The notes: a model not told the origin generated them from the letters alone. Shown: positions 44,953 to 53,987, numbered from the stretch's first letter. The stretch is 64,000 bases of DNA from Dokdonia sp. Hel_I_53 (GCF_007827465.1 NZ_VISL01000001.1:2866001-2930000); one strand, 5' to 3'. Program-made: numbers and translations.

Positions 44953-46581
44953 TTAGTTTTCTAATTTTTCTTTTTTTACTCTTTTCAGAACTAAAAAGTT
45001 TTGAGCATTTGGTGTAAAACCAGAGATAGTTTTTTGAGTAAATCGTATTATTTCATCATAATAAAGAGGTATGATAGGCGCTTCTGAAATAATTAAAGAG
45101 TCCATTTTGTAATAAAGTTCTTTCCTATTATTAATATCCGTCATTCCTAAGCTGCGTTCGTACAAATTATCAAACGCCTCACTTTTAAAATGGGTGTAAT
45201 TTGGACCATTAGGAGTGAAATTTTCACTGTAAAATAAGCTCAAATAATTTTCAGCATCGGGGTAATCTGCAATCCAACTTGCTCTAAAGGCGTCAAGATC
45301 ACCACTACTTTTCATCTGCCGTAATGTCGATGGAGGCATGACATCTATGCTAATGTTGAGTCCTACTTTTTGAAGCTCACGTTGTATGTATTCACAAATA
45401 TCAAGATATTGACTATTAGTACCGATAGTAAGTTCTGGATTTGTATCCCCAGACTCCTGTATGTATTGTTTAATAAGATTTCTAGCTTTTGTAGGATCAT
45501 AGGTATAGCCATTAATTTTACTATAACCTGGTAATCCTTTAGGAATAAATCCATGAACGGCAGGTTGCCCTATACCGTTGCGCAAATAAGTAATCATTTT
45601 TGTACGGTCAAAACCATAATTAATTGCCTTGCGTATTAATTTTGATTGAACTTCTGGCGTACTGCTGTCAAGATAAAAACCTATATATTCCGTGTTGAGA
45701 TGTGGATTCTTTACAAGATTAACTTTATCTATGTACTTTTCTCTCAATGATCCTGAAGCTGTTAAAAGCTCATCTTTATAAGAAGGGTCAAGACTATTTA
45801 AAAAATCAATATTACCTTGAGCAAATTGTAAGAACTCACTCTGCTTATCAGGTAAAAAAGTAATTGCGACCGCTTCTAGATAGGGAAGTTGTACTCCGTT
45901 TTCATCTCTTTCATAATAAAGTTCATTTTTTCTAAAAACGAGTTTAACCCCTTCTTCCCATTTTTTAAATTTAAATGGCCCTGTTCCTATAGGATGTGAA
46001 CGGAAATTACTACCATAATAGGATACCACTTCTTCTGGCACGACAGAACAATATCGCATACTCAGTAATCCTAAATATGCTGGGAATGGTTTTTTAAGTG
46101 TAATCTCAAATACAGAGTCGTTTTTTGCTATATAGCGGTCAACATTACTAAGCACCCAGCTGCCTGGAGATGCTATTTGAGGGTCTGTAAGTCTATCAAA
46201 GGAATAGACAAAGTCTTTGGATTTTACCGCACGAGTGCTATCGTTATTTTTAAATGCCTCGTGTTTATGAAAGTATACATCATCTCTAAGTATAAAAGAA
46301 TACGTGAGTGCATCATCAGAAATTGTCCACGATTTTGCAATATCTGGAACAACATTGAGATTATTATCAAGCTGTACTAAACCATTAAAAAGCTGATTAA
46401 CGGGCCATATAATTGATGGGTTTCTAGCAAATGCAGGGTCTAACGTAGAGATTTGGTACTGTTCATTGTAGCGAAAAACGAGGTGGTCACGGTTATCATC
46501 TTTAGATGAATCGCAAGATAGGATTACTAACAAAGTGATAAATGAAATCCCAAGTTTTATTGCTTTAGTTTGAAAACGCAT
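44953..46581 (-). CDS. Peptide ABC transporter substrate-binding lipoprotein (SBP_bac_5)
   Basis: Extracytoplasmic solute-binding protein of the DppA/OppA family. The start at 46581 gives MRFQTKAIKLG with lipobox ILSC; the frame is open to 46647 but the extra residues have no signal-peptide character. Family features: QISTLDPAFARNP, LAKSWTIS-type segment (DIAKSWTISDDALTYSFILRDDVYFH), SHPIGTGPFKFKKWEEG, and the late DYPDAENYLSLFYSENF. The rest of a transporter is not adjacent; a DppB-type permease is at 2448-3524. Divergent from mtaB. Confidence 0.88.
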   Translation of the reverse strand: MRFQTKAIKLGISFITLLVILSCDSSKDDNRDHLVFRYNEQYQISTLDPAFARNPSIIWPVNQLFNGLVQLDNNLNVVPDIAKSWTISDDALTYSFILRDDVYFHKHEAFKNNDSTRAVKSKDFVYSFDRLTDPQIASPGSWVLSNVDRYIAKNDSVFEITLKKPFPAYLGLLSMRYCSVVPEEVVSYYGSNFRSHPIGTGPFKFKKWEEGVKLVFRKNELYYERDENGVQLPYLEAVAITFLPDKQSEFLQFAQGNIDFLNSLDPSYKDELLTASGSLREKYIDKVNLVKNPHLNTEYIGFYLDSSTPEVQSKLIRKAINYGFDRTKMITYLRNGIGQPAVHGFIPKGLPGYSKINGYTYDPTKARNLIKQYIQESGDTNPELTIGTNSQYLDICEYIQRELQKVGLNISIDVMPPSTLRQMKSSGDLDAFRASWIADYPDAENYLSLFYSENFTPNGPNYTHFKSEAFDNLYERSLGMTDINNRKELYYKMDSLIISEAPIIPLYYDEIIRFTQKTISGFTPNAQNFLVLKRVKKEKLEN

Positions 46582-46608
46582 CAATTTTAAAAGGCAAATA
46601 TTTATAGT

Positions 46609-46616
46609 TATTTTTG
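46609..46616 (+). promoter_or_regulatory. Flavobacterial -7 box of mtaB
   Basis: TATTTTTG followed by CGCACC, 41 bases upstream of the mtaB ATG and overlapping the 5' region of the divergent peptide-binding gene. No good -33 TTG. Confidence 0.5.
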
Positions 46617-46657
46617 CGCACCTTTTTAAAGACGCTACATCACACAAATATAACTCA

Positions 46658-48004
46658 ATGTCTACTACTAAGAAAGTCGCATTTTATACACTAGGCTGCA
46701 AGCTTAACTTTTCTGAAACTAGTACTATAGCAAGAAGCTTTAGCAAAGAAGGTTTTGATAAGGTTGAGTTTACAGATATAGCAGACATTTATGTTATTAA
46801 TACCTGTAGTGTTACAGAAAATGCAGACAAGCGTTTTATGTCTATTGTAAAACAAGCTCAAAAGATTAACCCAGAGGCTTTAACAGTTGCTGTAGGGTGC
46901 TATGCGCAACTTAAGCCAGAAGAACTTGCTGCGGTAGATGGGGTAGATTTAGTTCTTGGTGCTACAGAAAAATTTAATGTAACAAGTTATATTAATGATT
47001 TGCTGGACAACCCAGATAGATCAAGTAGTAATGGAGGTGAAGTTCATGCTTGTGAAATACAGGAAGCAGATTTTTATGTAAGTTCTTATTCTATTGGAGA
47101 TAGAACACGTGCTTTTTTAAAAGTACAAGATGGTTGCGATTACAAGTGTACCTATTGTACGATCCCACTTGCTAGAGGAATATCCCGGAGTGATACACTA
47201 CAGAATGTTTTAGACAATGCTGCAAATATTGCTTCCCAAGACATCAAAGAAATAGTTTTAACGGGAGTTAATATAGGTGACTACGGAAAAGGTGAATTTG
47301 GTAATAAAAAGCATGAACATACATTTTTAGAATTAGTGCAAGCTTTAGATAAGGTTGAAGGAATAGAAAGACTTCGTATTTCGTCGATTGAACCAAATCT
47401 TCTTAAAAATGAAACAATAGAGGTGGTATCTCAGTCGAGAGCTTTTGTTCCGCATTTTCATATTCCACTTCAAAGCGGTAGTAATAAAATCTTAGGATTA
47501 ATGCGCCGTCGGTATCAGCGAGAATTATACGTAGACCGTGTTGCAAAAATTAAAGAAGTCATGCCACATGCCTGTATAGGTGTAGATGTGATTGTAGGTT
47601 TTCCAGGTGAAACAGACGATGATTTTATTGAAACCTACAACTTTTTAAATTTGCTGGATATTTCATATTTACACGTTTTTACGTATTCAGAGCGTGATAA
47701 TACGACCGCTGCCTCAATGGATGGTGTAGTACCTAAAAAGGTAAGGAGTAAACGTAGCAAGATGCTTCGTGGGCTTTCTGCAAAAATGAGAAGAGCCTTT
47801 TATGAGTCTCAACTAAAAACAAAACGAACAGTGCTTTTTGAGAACGAAAACAAAGCGGGATATATCCATGGATTTACAGAGAACTATGTAAAAGTAAAGT
47901 TTCCATGGAATCCAGAACTCATTAATCAATTACATGAAGTTGAGCTTACCTCCATTGATGAAGATGGGTTAGTACGTATTGAGTTTTTAGAGATATATGT
48001 ATGA
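46658..48004 (+). CDS. mtaB: tRNA t6A37 methylthiotransferase MtaB
   Basis: Radical-SAM enzyme converting N6-threonylcarbamoyladenosine-37 of tRNAs reading ANN codons to its 2-methylthio form. The 448-residue product has the N-terminal UPF0004 domain with cysteines in LGCKLN, INTCSVTENAD and VGCYAQL (second 4Fe-4S cluster), the radical-SAM motif GCDYKCTYCTIPLARG (CxxxCxxC), and a C-terminal TRAM domain. Tail to tail with the GNAT gene, separated by the palindrome. Confidence 0.94.
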   Translation: MSTTKKVAFYTLGCKLNFSETSTIARSFSKEGFDKVEFTDIADIYVINTCSVTENADKRFMSIVKQAQKINPEALTVAVGCYAQLKPEELAAVDGVDLVLGATEKFNVTSYINDLLDNPDRSSSNGGEVHACEIQEADFYVSSYSIGDRTRAFLKVQDGCDYKCTYCTIPLARGISRSDTLQNVLDNAANIASQDIKEIVLTGVNIGDYGKGEFGNKKHEHTFLELVQALDKVEGIERLRISSIEPNLLKNETIEVVSQSRAFVPHFHIPLQSGSNKILGLMRRRYQRELYVDRVAKIKEVMPHACIGVDVIVGFPGETDDDFIETYNFLNLLDISYLHVFTYSERDNTTAASMDGVVPKKVRSKRSKMLRGLSAKMRRAFYESQLKTKRTVLFENENKAGYIHGFTENYVKVKFPWNPELINQLHEVELTSIDEDGLVRIEFLEIYV

Positions 48005-48006
48005 GG

Positions 48007-48028
48007 TTACGCTTTCGCGAAAGCGTAA
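48007..48028. repeat. Iterated palindrome copy 16
   Basis: Perfect 22-base palindrome between the convergent mtaB and GNAT genes; it fills nearly the whole 27-base gap. Confidence 0.95.
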
Positions 48029-48031
48029 TAT

Positions 48032-48619
48032 TTAAGAATCTTCTTTTAAAATACTCAGAAACTTAGTTTTCTTAATTTCTGGCCACTCATTTTTTAAGAT
48101 AGAATAGCAGCAAGAATTACGCCTTCTTCCATTTTTTGTAATGATGTCTTTACGTAAAATACCCTCTAGGGTTGCGCCTAATTTTTCTACAGCCTTACGA
48201 CTTTGTTCATTCCGTTCGTCAATACGGAATTCTACACGCTCATAGCCTAGCTTGTCAAAGGCATATCTAAGCATTAAATATTTGATATGTAAATTAAGGC
48301 CTGTACCTCTAAAGTCTTTACCAAGCCACGTCCAGCCTATATGCACGACTTTATTAACCTTATCAATATTCCCAAAACGAGTACTACCTGCAAAGCGACA
48401 TAATTTTTTATCAAAGATGATAAAAGGCAATGCTGTGTTTGAATCACGCCTAGCGATTGCGTCTTTGATGTAGTTCTTTAATTTTGAAGGGGTAGAGATA
48501 TCTGAACCTCCGTACGCATTGAGATCTACTTCTTTTGAAAGCGGCTTTAAGTCTTGATAGTGATAGCTTTCTAAAGCAAGAAGCTTAGCTCTTTTGTTTT
48601 CTAACGTCTTAATTTTCAT
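48032..48619 (-). CDS. GNAT-family N-acetyltransferase (RimJ/RimL-like)
   Basis: Acetyl-CoA-dependent acetyltransferase, 195 residues, of the RimJ/RimL group. Motif A covers GWTWLGKDFRGTGLNLHIKYLMLRYAFDKLG; the downstream VEFRIDERNEQSRKAVEKLGATLEGILRKDIITKNGRRRNSCCYSIL is typical. Substrate unknown. Its ATG lies 3 bases beyond the T-run of the terminator of the upstream lipoprotein gene. Confidence 0.92.
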   Translation of the reverse strand: MKIKTLENKRAKLLALESYHYQDLKPLSKEVDLNAYGGSDISTPSKLKNYIKDAIARRDSNTALPFIIFDKKLCRFAGSTRFGNIDKVNKVVHIGWTWLGKDFRGTGLNLHIKYLMLRYAFDKLGYERVEFRIDERNEQSRKAVEKLGATLEGILRKDIITKNGRRRNSCCYSILKNEWPEIKKTKFLSILKEDS

Positions 48620-48620
48620 A

Positions 48621-48657
48621 AAAAAATGTGTCGTATTTAAAAGTACGACACATTTAT
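48621..48657 (-). terminator. Terminator of the lipoprotein gene, next to the GNAT start
   Basis: On the minus strand AAATGTGTCGTA and TACGACACATTT form a 12-bp stem with an 8-base loop, then a T-run that stops just before the GNAT start codon. The arrangement could end the lipoprotein transcript and limit read-through into the GNAT gene. Confidence 0.85.
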
Positions 48658-48682
48658 GAGATGATTTAGACAGATATTGTTA

Positions 48683-49216
48683 TTAAAGTCCTAAAATCTT
48701 AGCGTCTACTCTAAAATTAGTATAAATATTTATAACATGATCCTCTTCAATGGTTTGATCTGTAACAGATTGAGTGCGTAATGTGTAAGAATCTTTGAGA
48801 ATATATTCTCTAAGTTCAACATTTTCAACATCAAGATCTAGAGTCTGAGAACCATCTTCTTGAATTCCTGATTTTGAAGCAATCAAAATTTCCTCAAGTC
48901 CATCTGCATTGATATAAATAAAGATTTCATTTAGAAAATCAAAATCTCCTGTTGTAGGTGATTGAATGGTAAGTGTGAGATCTCTTAATTTAACACTCTC
49001 TACAAGATCTGCATTAGTATCGTTATTTTCAAATTCTTGCTGGGAGTTTGTAGTAACCTCAGGAGTAACGAATTCAAATGGCGTTCCTAGAATAGAGGAG
49101 GCCGGAATAGTGTATTCTGTATTATAGTCTATATTAAACTTTGTAAGATCATCGAGCTTATCACAGCATACAATCGTTAGAAAAAGTGCCGCAAGGGCAA
49201 GGGTCTTTTTAATCAT
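48683..49216 (-). CDS. Hypothetical lipoprotein
   Basis: Predicted lipoprotein of 177 residues: signal MIKKTLALAALFLTIVCCDK with lipobox IVC at Cys17 or Cys18. The mature part is acidic and beta-rich (for example LRDLTLTIQSPTTGDFDFLNEIFIYINADGLE), suggesting a beta-sandwich. I do not recognise a named family. Its gene is followed by a hairpin terminator and precedes the GNAT gene on the same strand; it is divergent from the thioesterase/menaquinone run. Confidence 0.78.
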   Translation of the reverse strand: MIKKTLALAALFLTIVCCDKLDDLTKFNIDYNTEYTIPASSILGTPFEFVTPEVTTNSQQEFENNDTNADLVESVKLRDLTLTIQSPTTGDFDFLNEIFIYINADGLEEILIASKSGIQEDGSQTLDLDVENVELREYILKDSYTLRTQSVTDQTIEEDHVINIYTNFRVDAKILGL

Positions 49217-49289
49217 AATTATGGGGTTTTGTGCACAATATTAACGAAATTTGAATTAATCTAGTTTTTGAATGCATCAGATTTAACAT

Positions 49290-49712
49290 ATGATAAACAA
49301 TAGTAAAGAAGAAATATTGTCTCGACTTGCCGAAAGCTGTAAGAATACATTGATGGAGACTCTGGATATTGAATATATTGATTTTGGCGAAGACTATTTA
49401 GTGGCTCAAATGCCTGTAAATTCTAGAGTGCATCAGCCAGATGGTGTCTTGCATGGAGGCGCTATGGTCGCGCTAGCAGAAAGTGTTGGCAGCGCAGCAA
49501 GTTTTATGTTTCTTGACCAAGAAAGTACCATACGCGGTATTGAAATTTCTGCAAATCATGTAAAAAGTAAAAAGGACGGAATGGTGTATGCCAAAGCTAC
49601 ATTTATTCACAAAGGACGCACCACTCAGTTATGGAATATTGATGTCGTAGATGAAAATGATGCGCTTATATCAAAGGTCAAGTTAACCACAATTGCTTTA
49701 CCTAGAAGGTAA
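49290..49712 (+). CDS. PaaI-type hotdog thioesterase, probable DHNA-CoA hydrolase
   Basis: Hotdog-fold acyl-CoA thioesterase, 140 residues, with HQPDGVLHGGAMVALAESVGSAASF containing the catalytic HGG and Glu. Its stop codon overlaps the start of the isochorismate synthase gene by one base, and menD and menB follow. In other bacteria a related hotdog enzyme (MenI) releases 1,4-dihydroxy-2-naphthoate from its CoA ester in menaquinone biosynthesis, so that role is a reasonable inference here. First gene of the menaquinone run. Confidence 0.88.
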   Translation: MINNSKEEILSRLAESCKNTLMETLDIEYIDFGEDYLVAQMPVNSRVHQPDGVLHGGAMVALAESVGSAASFMFLDQESTIRGIEISANHVKSKKDGMVYAKATFIHKGRTTQLWNIDVVDENDALISKVKLTTIALPRR

Positions 49713-50845
49713 TGGAGAGAGAGACTTTTTTTGCTTCACTTCAAATACAGTTTAATAATGCGTTACCATTTGTAGTATATCGCAAACCTAACACTAAAAC
49801 GATTACTGCTTTTTTACAGGAAGATAATACGCTTTATGAAGTAACAGACTTTACAGAGAGCGGTTTTGTATTTGCACCTTTTGATGCATCACATGCAAAA
49901 ACGATAATCATACCGTCAGATCACTCTAAAGTTCTCATCTCAGAAAGTTTTGAGAATGCTATCAAAATCGATTCGGAGAAAGCTTCAGAAAATTTAGTTA
50001 TTACAGATGATGATTACCATCAACATACTTCCTTAGTATCAAAAGCTATAGATCAAATTTCTCAAGGTAAAATGTATAAGGTTGTGCTTTCGCGAAAGCA
50101 AAATATCCCGCACTCTTATGAGTCTCCATTGAAAATATTAAGAAGATTATTATCAACATATTCCTCAGCGTTTGTGTATTGTTGGTATCATCCTAAGGTA
50201 GGTCTATGGCTAGGAGCTACTCCAGAAACGTTACTATCGATCCAAAACCGAAAGTTGCATACGATGTCACTAGCGGGTACTCAAAAATTTAATGGAACAG
50301 AAGATGTCTTTTGGGGTTCTAAAGAAAATAAAGAGCAACAATTTGTAACAGATGCAATTGTAAAAAACCTAAGTCCATTTGTTACTAATCTTAACGTCTC
50401 AAATGCAATCACACATAGGGCGGGAGATTTGCTACACATTAAAACTAGCATTGATGCCACTATTGATCAAGTTAAAATACCTCTTATAAAAATTATTACG
50501 GCATTACACCCCACTCCAGCAGTATGTGGTTTGCCTAGAGAAAAAGCTAAAGAGTTTATCCTCAAAAATGAGCACTATGAACGCACTTTTTACACCGGTT
50601 ATCTTGGAGAACTTAATATAAAATCAAAAAAGAAAAGAGCGCGTACCACAAGAAACATTGAAAATCAAGTTTATGCCGCGGTTAAGAAAAGTACACATCT
50701 TTTTGTGAATTTACGCTGCATGGAAATAGATGCTACAGGTGCACAGTTATATGTAGGAGGAGGAATTACAGAGGATAGCATTCCAGAGGATGAATGGAAA
50801 GAGACGGTAAATAAATTAAGTACGATCACTGCTGCTTTAAAATAA
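49712..50845 (+). CDS. menF: Isochorismate synthase (MenF/EntC family)
   Basis: Converts chorismate to isochorismate, the entry to menaquinone synthesis. The 377-residue product carries the chorismate-binding fold: KMYKVVLSRKQ, WLGATPETLL, MSLAGTQKF, ALHPTPAVCGLPREKA and HYERTFYTGYLGEL, then LRCMEIDATGAQLYVGGGIT. The neighbour menD makes the MenF role nearly certain over a siderophore EntC. A palindrome copy at 50085-50100 encodes LSRKQ within the conserved core. It overlaps the thioesterase by one base. Confidence 0.93.
   Translation: MERETFFASLQIQFNNALPFVVYRKPNTKTITAFLQEDNTLYEVTDFTESGFVFAPFDASHAKTIIIPSDHSKVLISESFENAIKIDSEKASENLVITDDDYHQHTSLVSKAIDQISQGKMYKVVLSRKQNIPHSYESPLKILRRLLSTYSSAFVYCWYHPKVGLWLGATPETLLSIQNRKLHTMSLAGTQKFNGTEDVFWGSKENKEQQFVTDAIVKNLSPFVTNLNVSNAITHRAGDLLHIKTSIDATIDQVKIPLIKIITALHPTPAVCGLPREKAKEFILKNEHYERTFYTGYLGELNIKSKKKRARTTRNIENQVYAAVKKSTHLFVNLRCMEIDATGAQLYVGGGITEDSIPEDEWKETVNKLSTITAALK
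50085..50100. repeat. Iterated palindrome copy 17
   Basis: TGCTTTCGCGAAAGCA inside menF, encoding LSRKQ in a conserved core segment. Confidence 0.95.
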
Positions 50846-50895
50846 TTAAAAGGTATACATTCTATAATAGGATATAGGTGTGTATTTTTGTTTTA

Positions 50896-52614
50896 ATGAC
50901 GCACTCTAAAATTCCAGTTGCACAAGCTATTGTACACCTTTGTTTAAGCAAAGGAATTGATACCGTAATAATTTCTCCAGGCTCTCGTAATGCCCCACTT
51001 ACTATAGAATTTATAAAGAATAAACATATTCAAGCATACAGTATTGTAGATGAGCGCTGTGCTGCATTTGTAGGACTAGGGATTGCACAGCAAACTGGAA
51101 AACCCGTAGCATTACTCTGTACTTCTGGTAGTGCTTTACTTAATTATTACCCAGCAATTTCTGAAGCTTTTTATAGCGATGTTCCATTAATAGCTATAAG
51201 TGCAGATAGACCCATAGAGAGAATAGATATAGGGGATGGACAAACAATAAGGCAGAAAAATGTTTTTGAAAATCATATATTATATTCAGCAAATTTATAT
51301 TCAGAGTTGGTTCCTACAGATGAGGTGACAGATCTAAAGGTAGCCCAGAAGATTAAAGAGAGCCAAAGACACAATGATCAACAAATTAATAAGGCACTTA
51401 ACATAGCTATTGAACAATGTGGTCCAGTGCATATAAATGTTCCTTTTTATGAGCCACTTTATGAGATGACAGATACAAAGACTGTGACTCCTATTGAAGT
51501 AAACCCACATCTAGTAGAACAGGAGATTTCCAGTGAAGAATTAGCTCCTTTTATGAAGGATTGGAGTAAGGCAAAGCGCAAACTAGTAGTGATAGGTGTA
51601 CAAGCACCTAATCAAATTTCACAAAGTTTACTTGATGTTTTAGGAAACAATCCTAGTGTGATTGTTTTTACCGAAACCACATCAAATGTCATGCATCCCA
51701 ATTTTTTTACGCGAATTGATAATATAATAGGGAGTCTAGATGATACTGGTTTTCAAGAATTACAGCCAGAAATCTTACTCACCTTTGGCGGTATGGTTGT
51801 TTCAAAGAAAATTAAAGCCTTTCTAAGAAATTACCAGCCAGCGCAACACTGGCATGTTGACACAAAAAAAGCATATGACACTTATTTCTGTCTCAATAAA
51901 CATTTTGAAGTATCTGCATCTTACTTTTTAAATAAAATAAAAGCGATGACTACTTCTATTGAAAGTGGATATCAACAACATTGGCTATCAATTAGAAAAC
52001 GACGAGATTTCTTACATACTAAATATGTAAACCAAATGCCCTGGTGTGATTTTAAGGCTTTTGATCAGGTTTTAAATGGTATTCCAGATCATACAATGTT
52101 GCAGTTAAGTAATAGTAGCACAATACGTTATGCACAACTATTTGACGTAAACAGTACACTAGATGTATTTTGCAATAGAGGAACGAGCGGTATTGATGGA
52201 AGTACAAGTACTGCCATAGGTGCTGCGATGACATGTAAATCTATCACCACTCTTATCACAGGGGACTTAAGCTTTTTTTATGATAGTAACGCATTGTGGA
52301 ACAATTATATACCCTCTAATTTCAAGATAATTATTATCAATAATAATGGAGGAGGGATTTTTAGAATCCTGCCTAACAAAGATAAAAACACGACAGATTT
52401 TGATACTTTTTTTGAAACTGAACACAGCTTATCTGCAAAGCAATTGTGTGTAATGTACGGGTTTAAGTATTTAAAAGCAGAAAATGAGGAGGAATGCGCT
52501 TTCGCGAAAGCAGAATTATATAATTCTAACGAACAACCTACCTTACTTGAGGTGTTTACTCCCCGTAAAATTAATGACCAAGTATTATTAGATTACTTTA
52601 AATTCATAAAATAA
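50896..52614 (+). CDS. menD: 2-succinyl-5-enolpyruvyl-6-hydroxy-3-cyclohexene-1-carboxylate synthase
   Basis: Thiamine-diphosphate enzyme joining isochorismate and 2-oxoglutarate in menaquinone biosynthesis. The 572-residue product has IISPGSRNAPLT near residue 28, VDERCAAFVGLGIAQ, ALLCTSGSALLNYYPAI, and the ThDP motif GDLSFFYDSNALWNN with IIINNNGGGIFRILP. The ATG at 50896 is chosen over an in-frame GTG at 50878. A palindrome copy at 52498-52511 encodes CAFAKAEL near the C terminus. It lies 50 bases after menF. Confidence 0.96.
   Translation: MTHSKIPVAQAIVHLCLSKGIDTVIISPGSRNAPLTIEFIKNKHIQAYSIVDERCAAFVGLGIAQQTGKPVALLCTSGSALLNYYPAISEAFYSDVPLIAISADRPIERIDIGDGQTIRQKNVFENHILYSANLYSELVPTDEVTDLKVAQKIKESQRHNDQQINKALNIAIEQCGPVHINVPFYEPLYEMTDTKTVTPIEVNPHLVEQEISSEELAPFMKDWSKAKRKLVVIGVQAPNQISQSLLDVLGNNPSVIVFTETTSNVMHPNFFTRIDNIIGSLDDTGFQELQPEILLTFGGMVVSKKIKAFLRNYQPAQHWHVDTKKAYDTYFCLNKHFEVSASYFLNKIKAMTTSIESGYQQHWLSIRKRRDFLHTKYVNQMPWCDFKAFDQVLNGIPDHTMLQLSNSSTIRYAQLFDVNSTLDVFCNRGTSGIDGSTSTAIGAAMTCKSITTLITGDLSFFYDSNALWNNYIPSNFKIIIINNNGGGIFRILPNKDKNTTDFDTFFETEHSLSAKQLCVMYGFKYLKAENEEECAFAKAELYNSNEQPTLLEVFTPRKINDQVLLDYFKFIK
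52498..52511. repeat. Iterated palindrome copy 18
   Basis: Fourteen-base palindrome inside menD, encoding AFAKA. Confidence 0.95.
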
Positions 52615-52690
52615 GTTTTAGTAAGCAATCACTTTTTCAGTATCTTTAAAGTGAAATTATATATTAACCTAAATAAGTAACTTATTAATT

Positions 52691-53032
52691 ATGAGCAAAA
52701 AAGACGAACTCATCGAAAAATATGCAGATGATTTAAAAAACAAATGTGGGATGACTCCAGATATGGATCTTCTTAAAAAAGTAACCATAGGTTGTGGTCC
52801 CTCTATCTATAATAAAGATTCTTCTACAGTATCTGGCGGTTCAGATTCAGAAATTGCGACTGTTAAAAATAATTTCCTTATCAAAAAGTTAGGCCTTAAG
52901 GATAGTGGAGACTTAGATAAAGCTATCACGAGTGTTCTTGATACGTATGGTCAATCTAATAGAAATAAATACCGCCCAGTAGTTTATTATATGCTTACAA
53001 AGCATTTCAAAAAAGAGTCTGTGTATAAATAG
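52691..53032 (+). CDS. DUF2853 family protein
   Basis: Soluble all-helical 113-residue protein beginning MSKKDELIEKYADDLKNKCG, with TPDMDLLKKVTIGCGPSIYNKDSSTVS and RPVVYYMLTKHF. Length and motifs match DUF2853 as found in Bacteroidota and Alphaproteobacteria; the function is unknown to me. It sits between menD and the S1-type protein and ends at a terminator. Confidence 0.87.
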   Translation: MSKKDELIEKYADDLKNKCGMTPDMDLLKKVTIGCGPSIYNKDSSTVSGGSDSEIATVKNNFLIKKLGLKDSGDLDKAITSVLDTYGQSNRNKYRPVVYYMLTKHFKKESVYK

Positions 53033-53051
53033 ACTTTTAATAAATAATTAT

Positions 53052-53084
53052 AAAACGCTTTGACATTAGTCAAGGCGTTTTTTG
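53052..53084 (+). terminator. Terminator of the DUF2853 gene
   Basis: AAACGCTTTGAC and GTCAAGGCGTTT form a 12-bp stem (one G-U pair) with an ATTA loop, followed by Ts. Confidence 0.85.
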
Positions 53085-53097
53085 TTTTGTAGAATCG

Positions 53098-53105
53098 TAT
53101 TTTTG
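53098..53105 (+). promoter_or_regulatory. Flavobacterial -7 box of the S1-type gene
   Basis: TATTTTTG followed by CACTTTA, 17 bases upstream of the ATG. With the terminator just upstream this suggests an independent transcription unit rather than one continuous men operon. Confidence 0.55.
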
Positions 53106-53121
53106 CACTTTATAAAATATT

Positions 53122-53955
53122 ATGTTAGAAATAGGAAAGTACCATATAATGAGAATTGACAGAGAGACAGAGCCTGGGCTCTTTCTTTCAAATGAGGAGG
53201 GAGACGATGTTTTATTACCTAATAAATATGTTCCAGAAACATATAAGATATGGGATGAACTCAACGTTTACGTGTACTTAGATCATGAAGAGCGACCAGT
53301 TGCCACCACACTTAAGCCGTATATCGAGCTTAATGATTTTGGGTACTTGCGCTGTACCGCTGTAAATAATGTAGGAGCTTTTTTAGATTGGGGTCTTGAG
53401 AAAGAATTGTTTGTGCCATTTGCACAGCAAGCAAGACCTATGAAAGTAGGAAGCTGGTACATTGTTTATATGTATTTAGATGAGAAAACCAATAGACTTG
53501 CAGCGACGAGCAAGACTATGAAGTATTTATCAAATGATAACGTTGAGGTTAAAAAGTTTGACAAAGTTTCAGTTATTATATCACATATTACAGATCGCGG
53601 TGCAAATGCAATTGTAAATGGAAAGCATAAGGGTCTTATCTACAAAGAAGATATTTACGAAGATATTAGAACAGGGGATAAGCTAGATGCTTGGGTGAAG
53701 AAAGTTCGTCCAGATGGTAAAATTGATTTGGTATTGCAGGAAGAAGGCTATAAAAGTATAGAGCCTAATGCACAATATATTTTTGATGAGTTACAAGCAA
53801 ACGATGGATTTATGCCGTTGCATGATAAATCAGATCCTGTAGATATTCAAAACCAACTGGGATTGTCTAAAAAAAGTTTCAAAAAAGCTATAGGAACCTT
53901 ATATAAAGATAGAAAGATTCTTATTAAGGAAGATGGTATACATCTGATAGATTAA
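53122..53955 (+). CDS. S1-like RNA-binding protein, CvfB family
   Basis: RNA-binding protein of 277 residues made of consecutive OB/S1-like domains (LEIGKYHIMRIDRETEPGLFLSNEE; DFGYLRCTAVNNVGAFLDWGLEKELFVPFAQQ; KVSVIISHITDRGANAIVNGKHKGLIYKEDI) and a C-terminal winged-helix (LGLSKKSFKKAIGTLYKDRKILI). This is the layout of CvfB, which affects virulence-factor and RNA regulation in Staphylococcus. Role here unknown. A palindrome copy lies downstream. Confidence 0.9.
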   Translation: MLEIGKYHIMRIDRETEPGLFLSNEEGDDVLLPNKYVPETYKIWDELNVYVYLDHEERPVATTLKPYIELNDFGYLRCTAVNNVGAFLDWGLEKELFVPFAQQARPMKVGSWYIVYMYLDEKTNRLAATSKTMKYLSNDNVEVKKFDKVSVIISHITDRGANAIVNGKHKGLIYKEDIYEDIRTGDKLDAWVKKVRPDGKIDLVLQEEGYKSIEPNAQYIFDELQANDGFMPLHDKSDPVDIQNQLGLSKKSFKKAIGTLYKDRKILIKEDGIHLID

Positions 53956-53969
53956 AGATTGGTTAGATA

Positions 53970-53987
53970 ACGCTTTCGCGAAAGCGT
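53970..53987. repeat. Iterated palindrome copy 19
   Basis: Eighteen-base palindrome 15 bases after the S1-type gene, before menB. Confidence 0.95.

Noticed and set aside
9512..52511. AFAKA as a protein motif or domain signature
   Set aside because: The same DNA is read in two other frames in other genes and lies in unrelated folds, so the peptide is a by-product.
53970..53987. Palindrome after the S1-type gene as a simple terminator
   Set aside because: No T-run follows on the plus strand, so by itself it is not a Rho-independent terminator.
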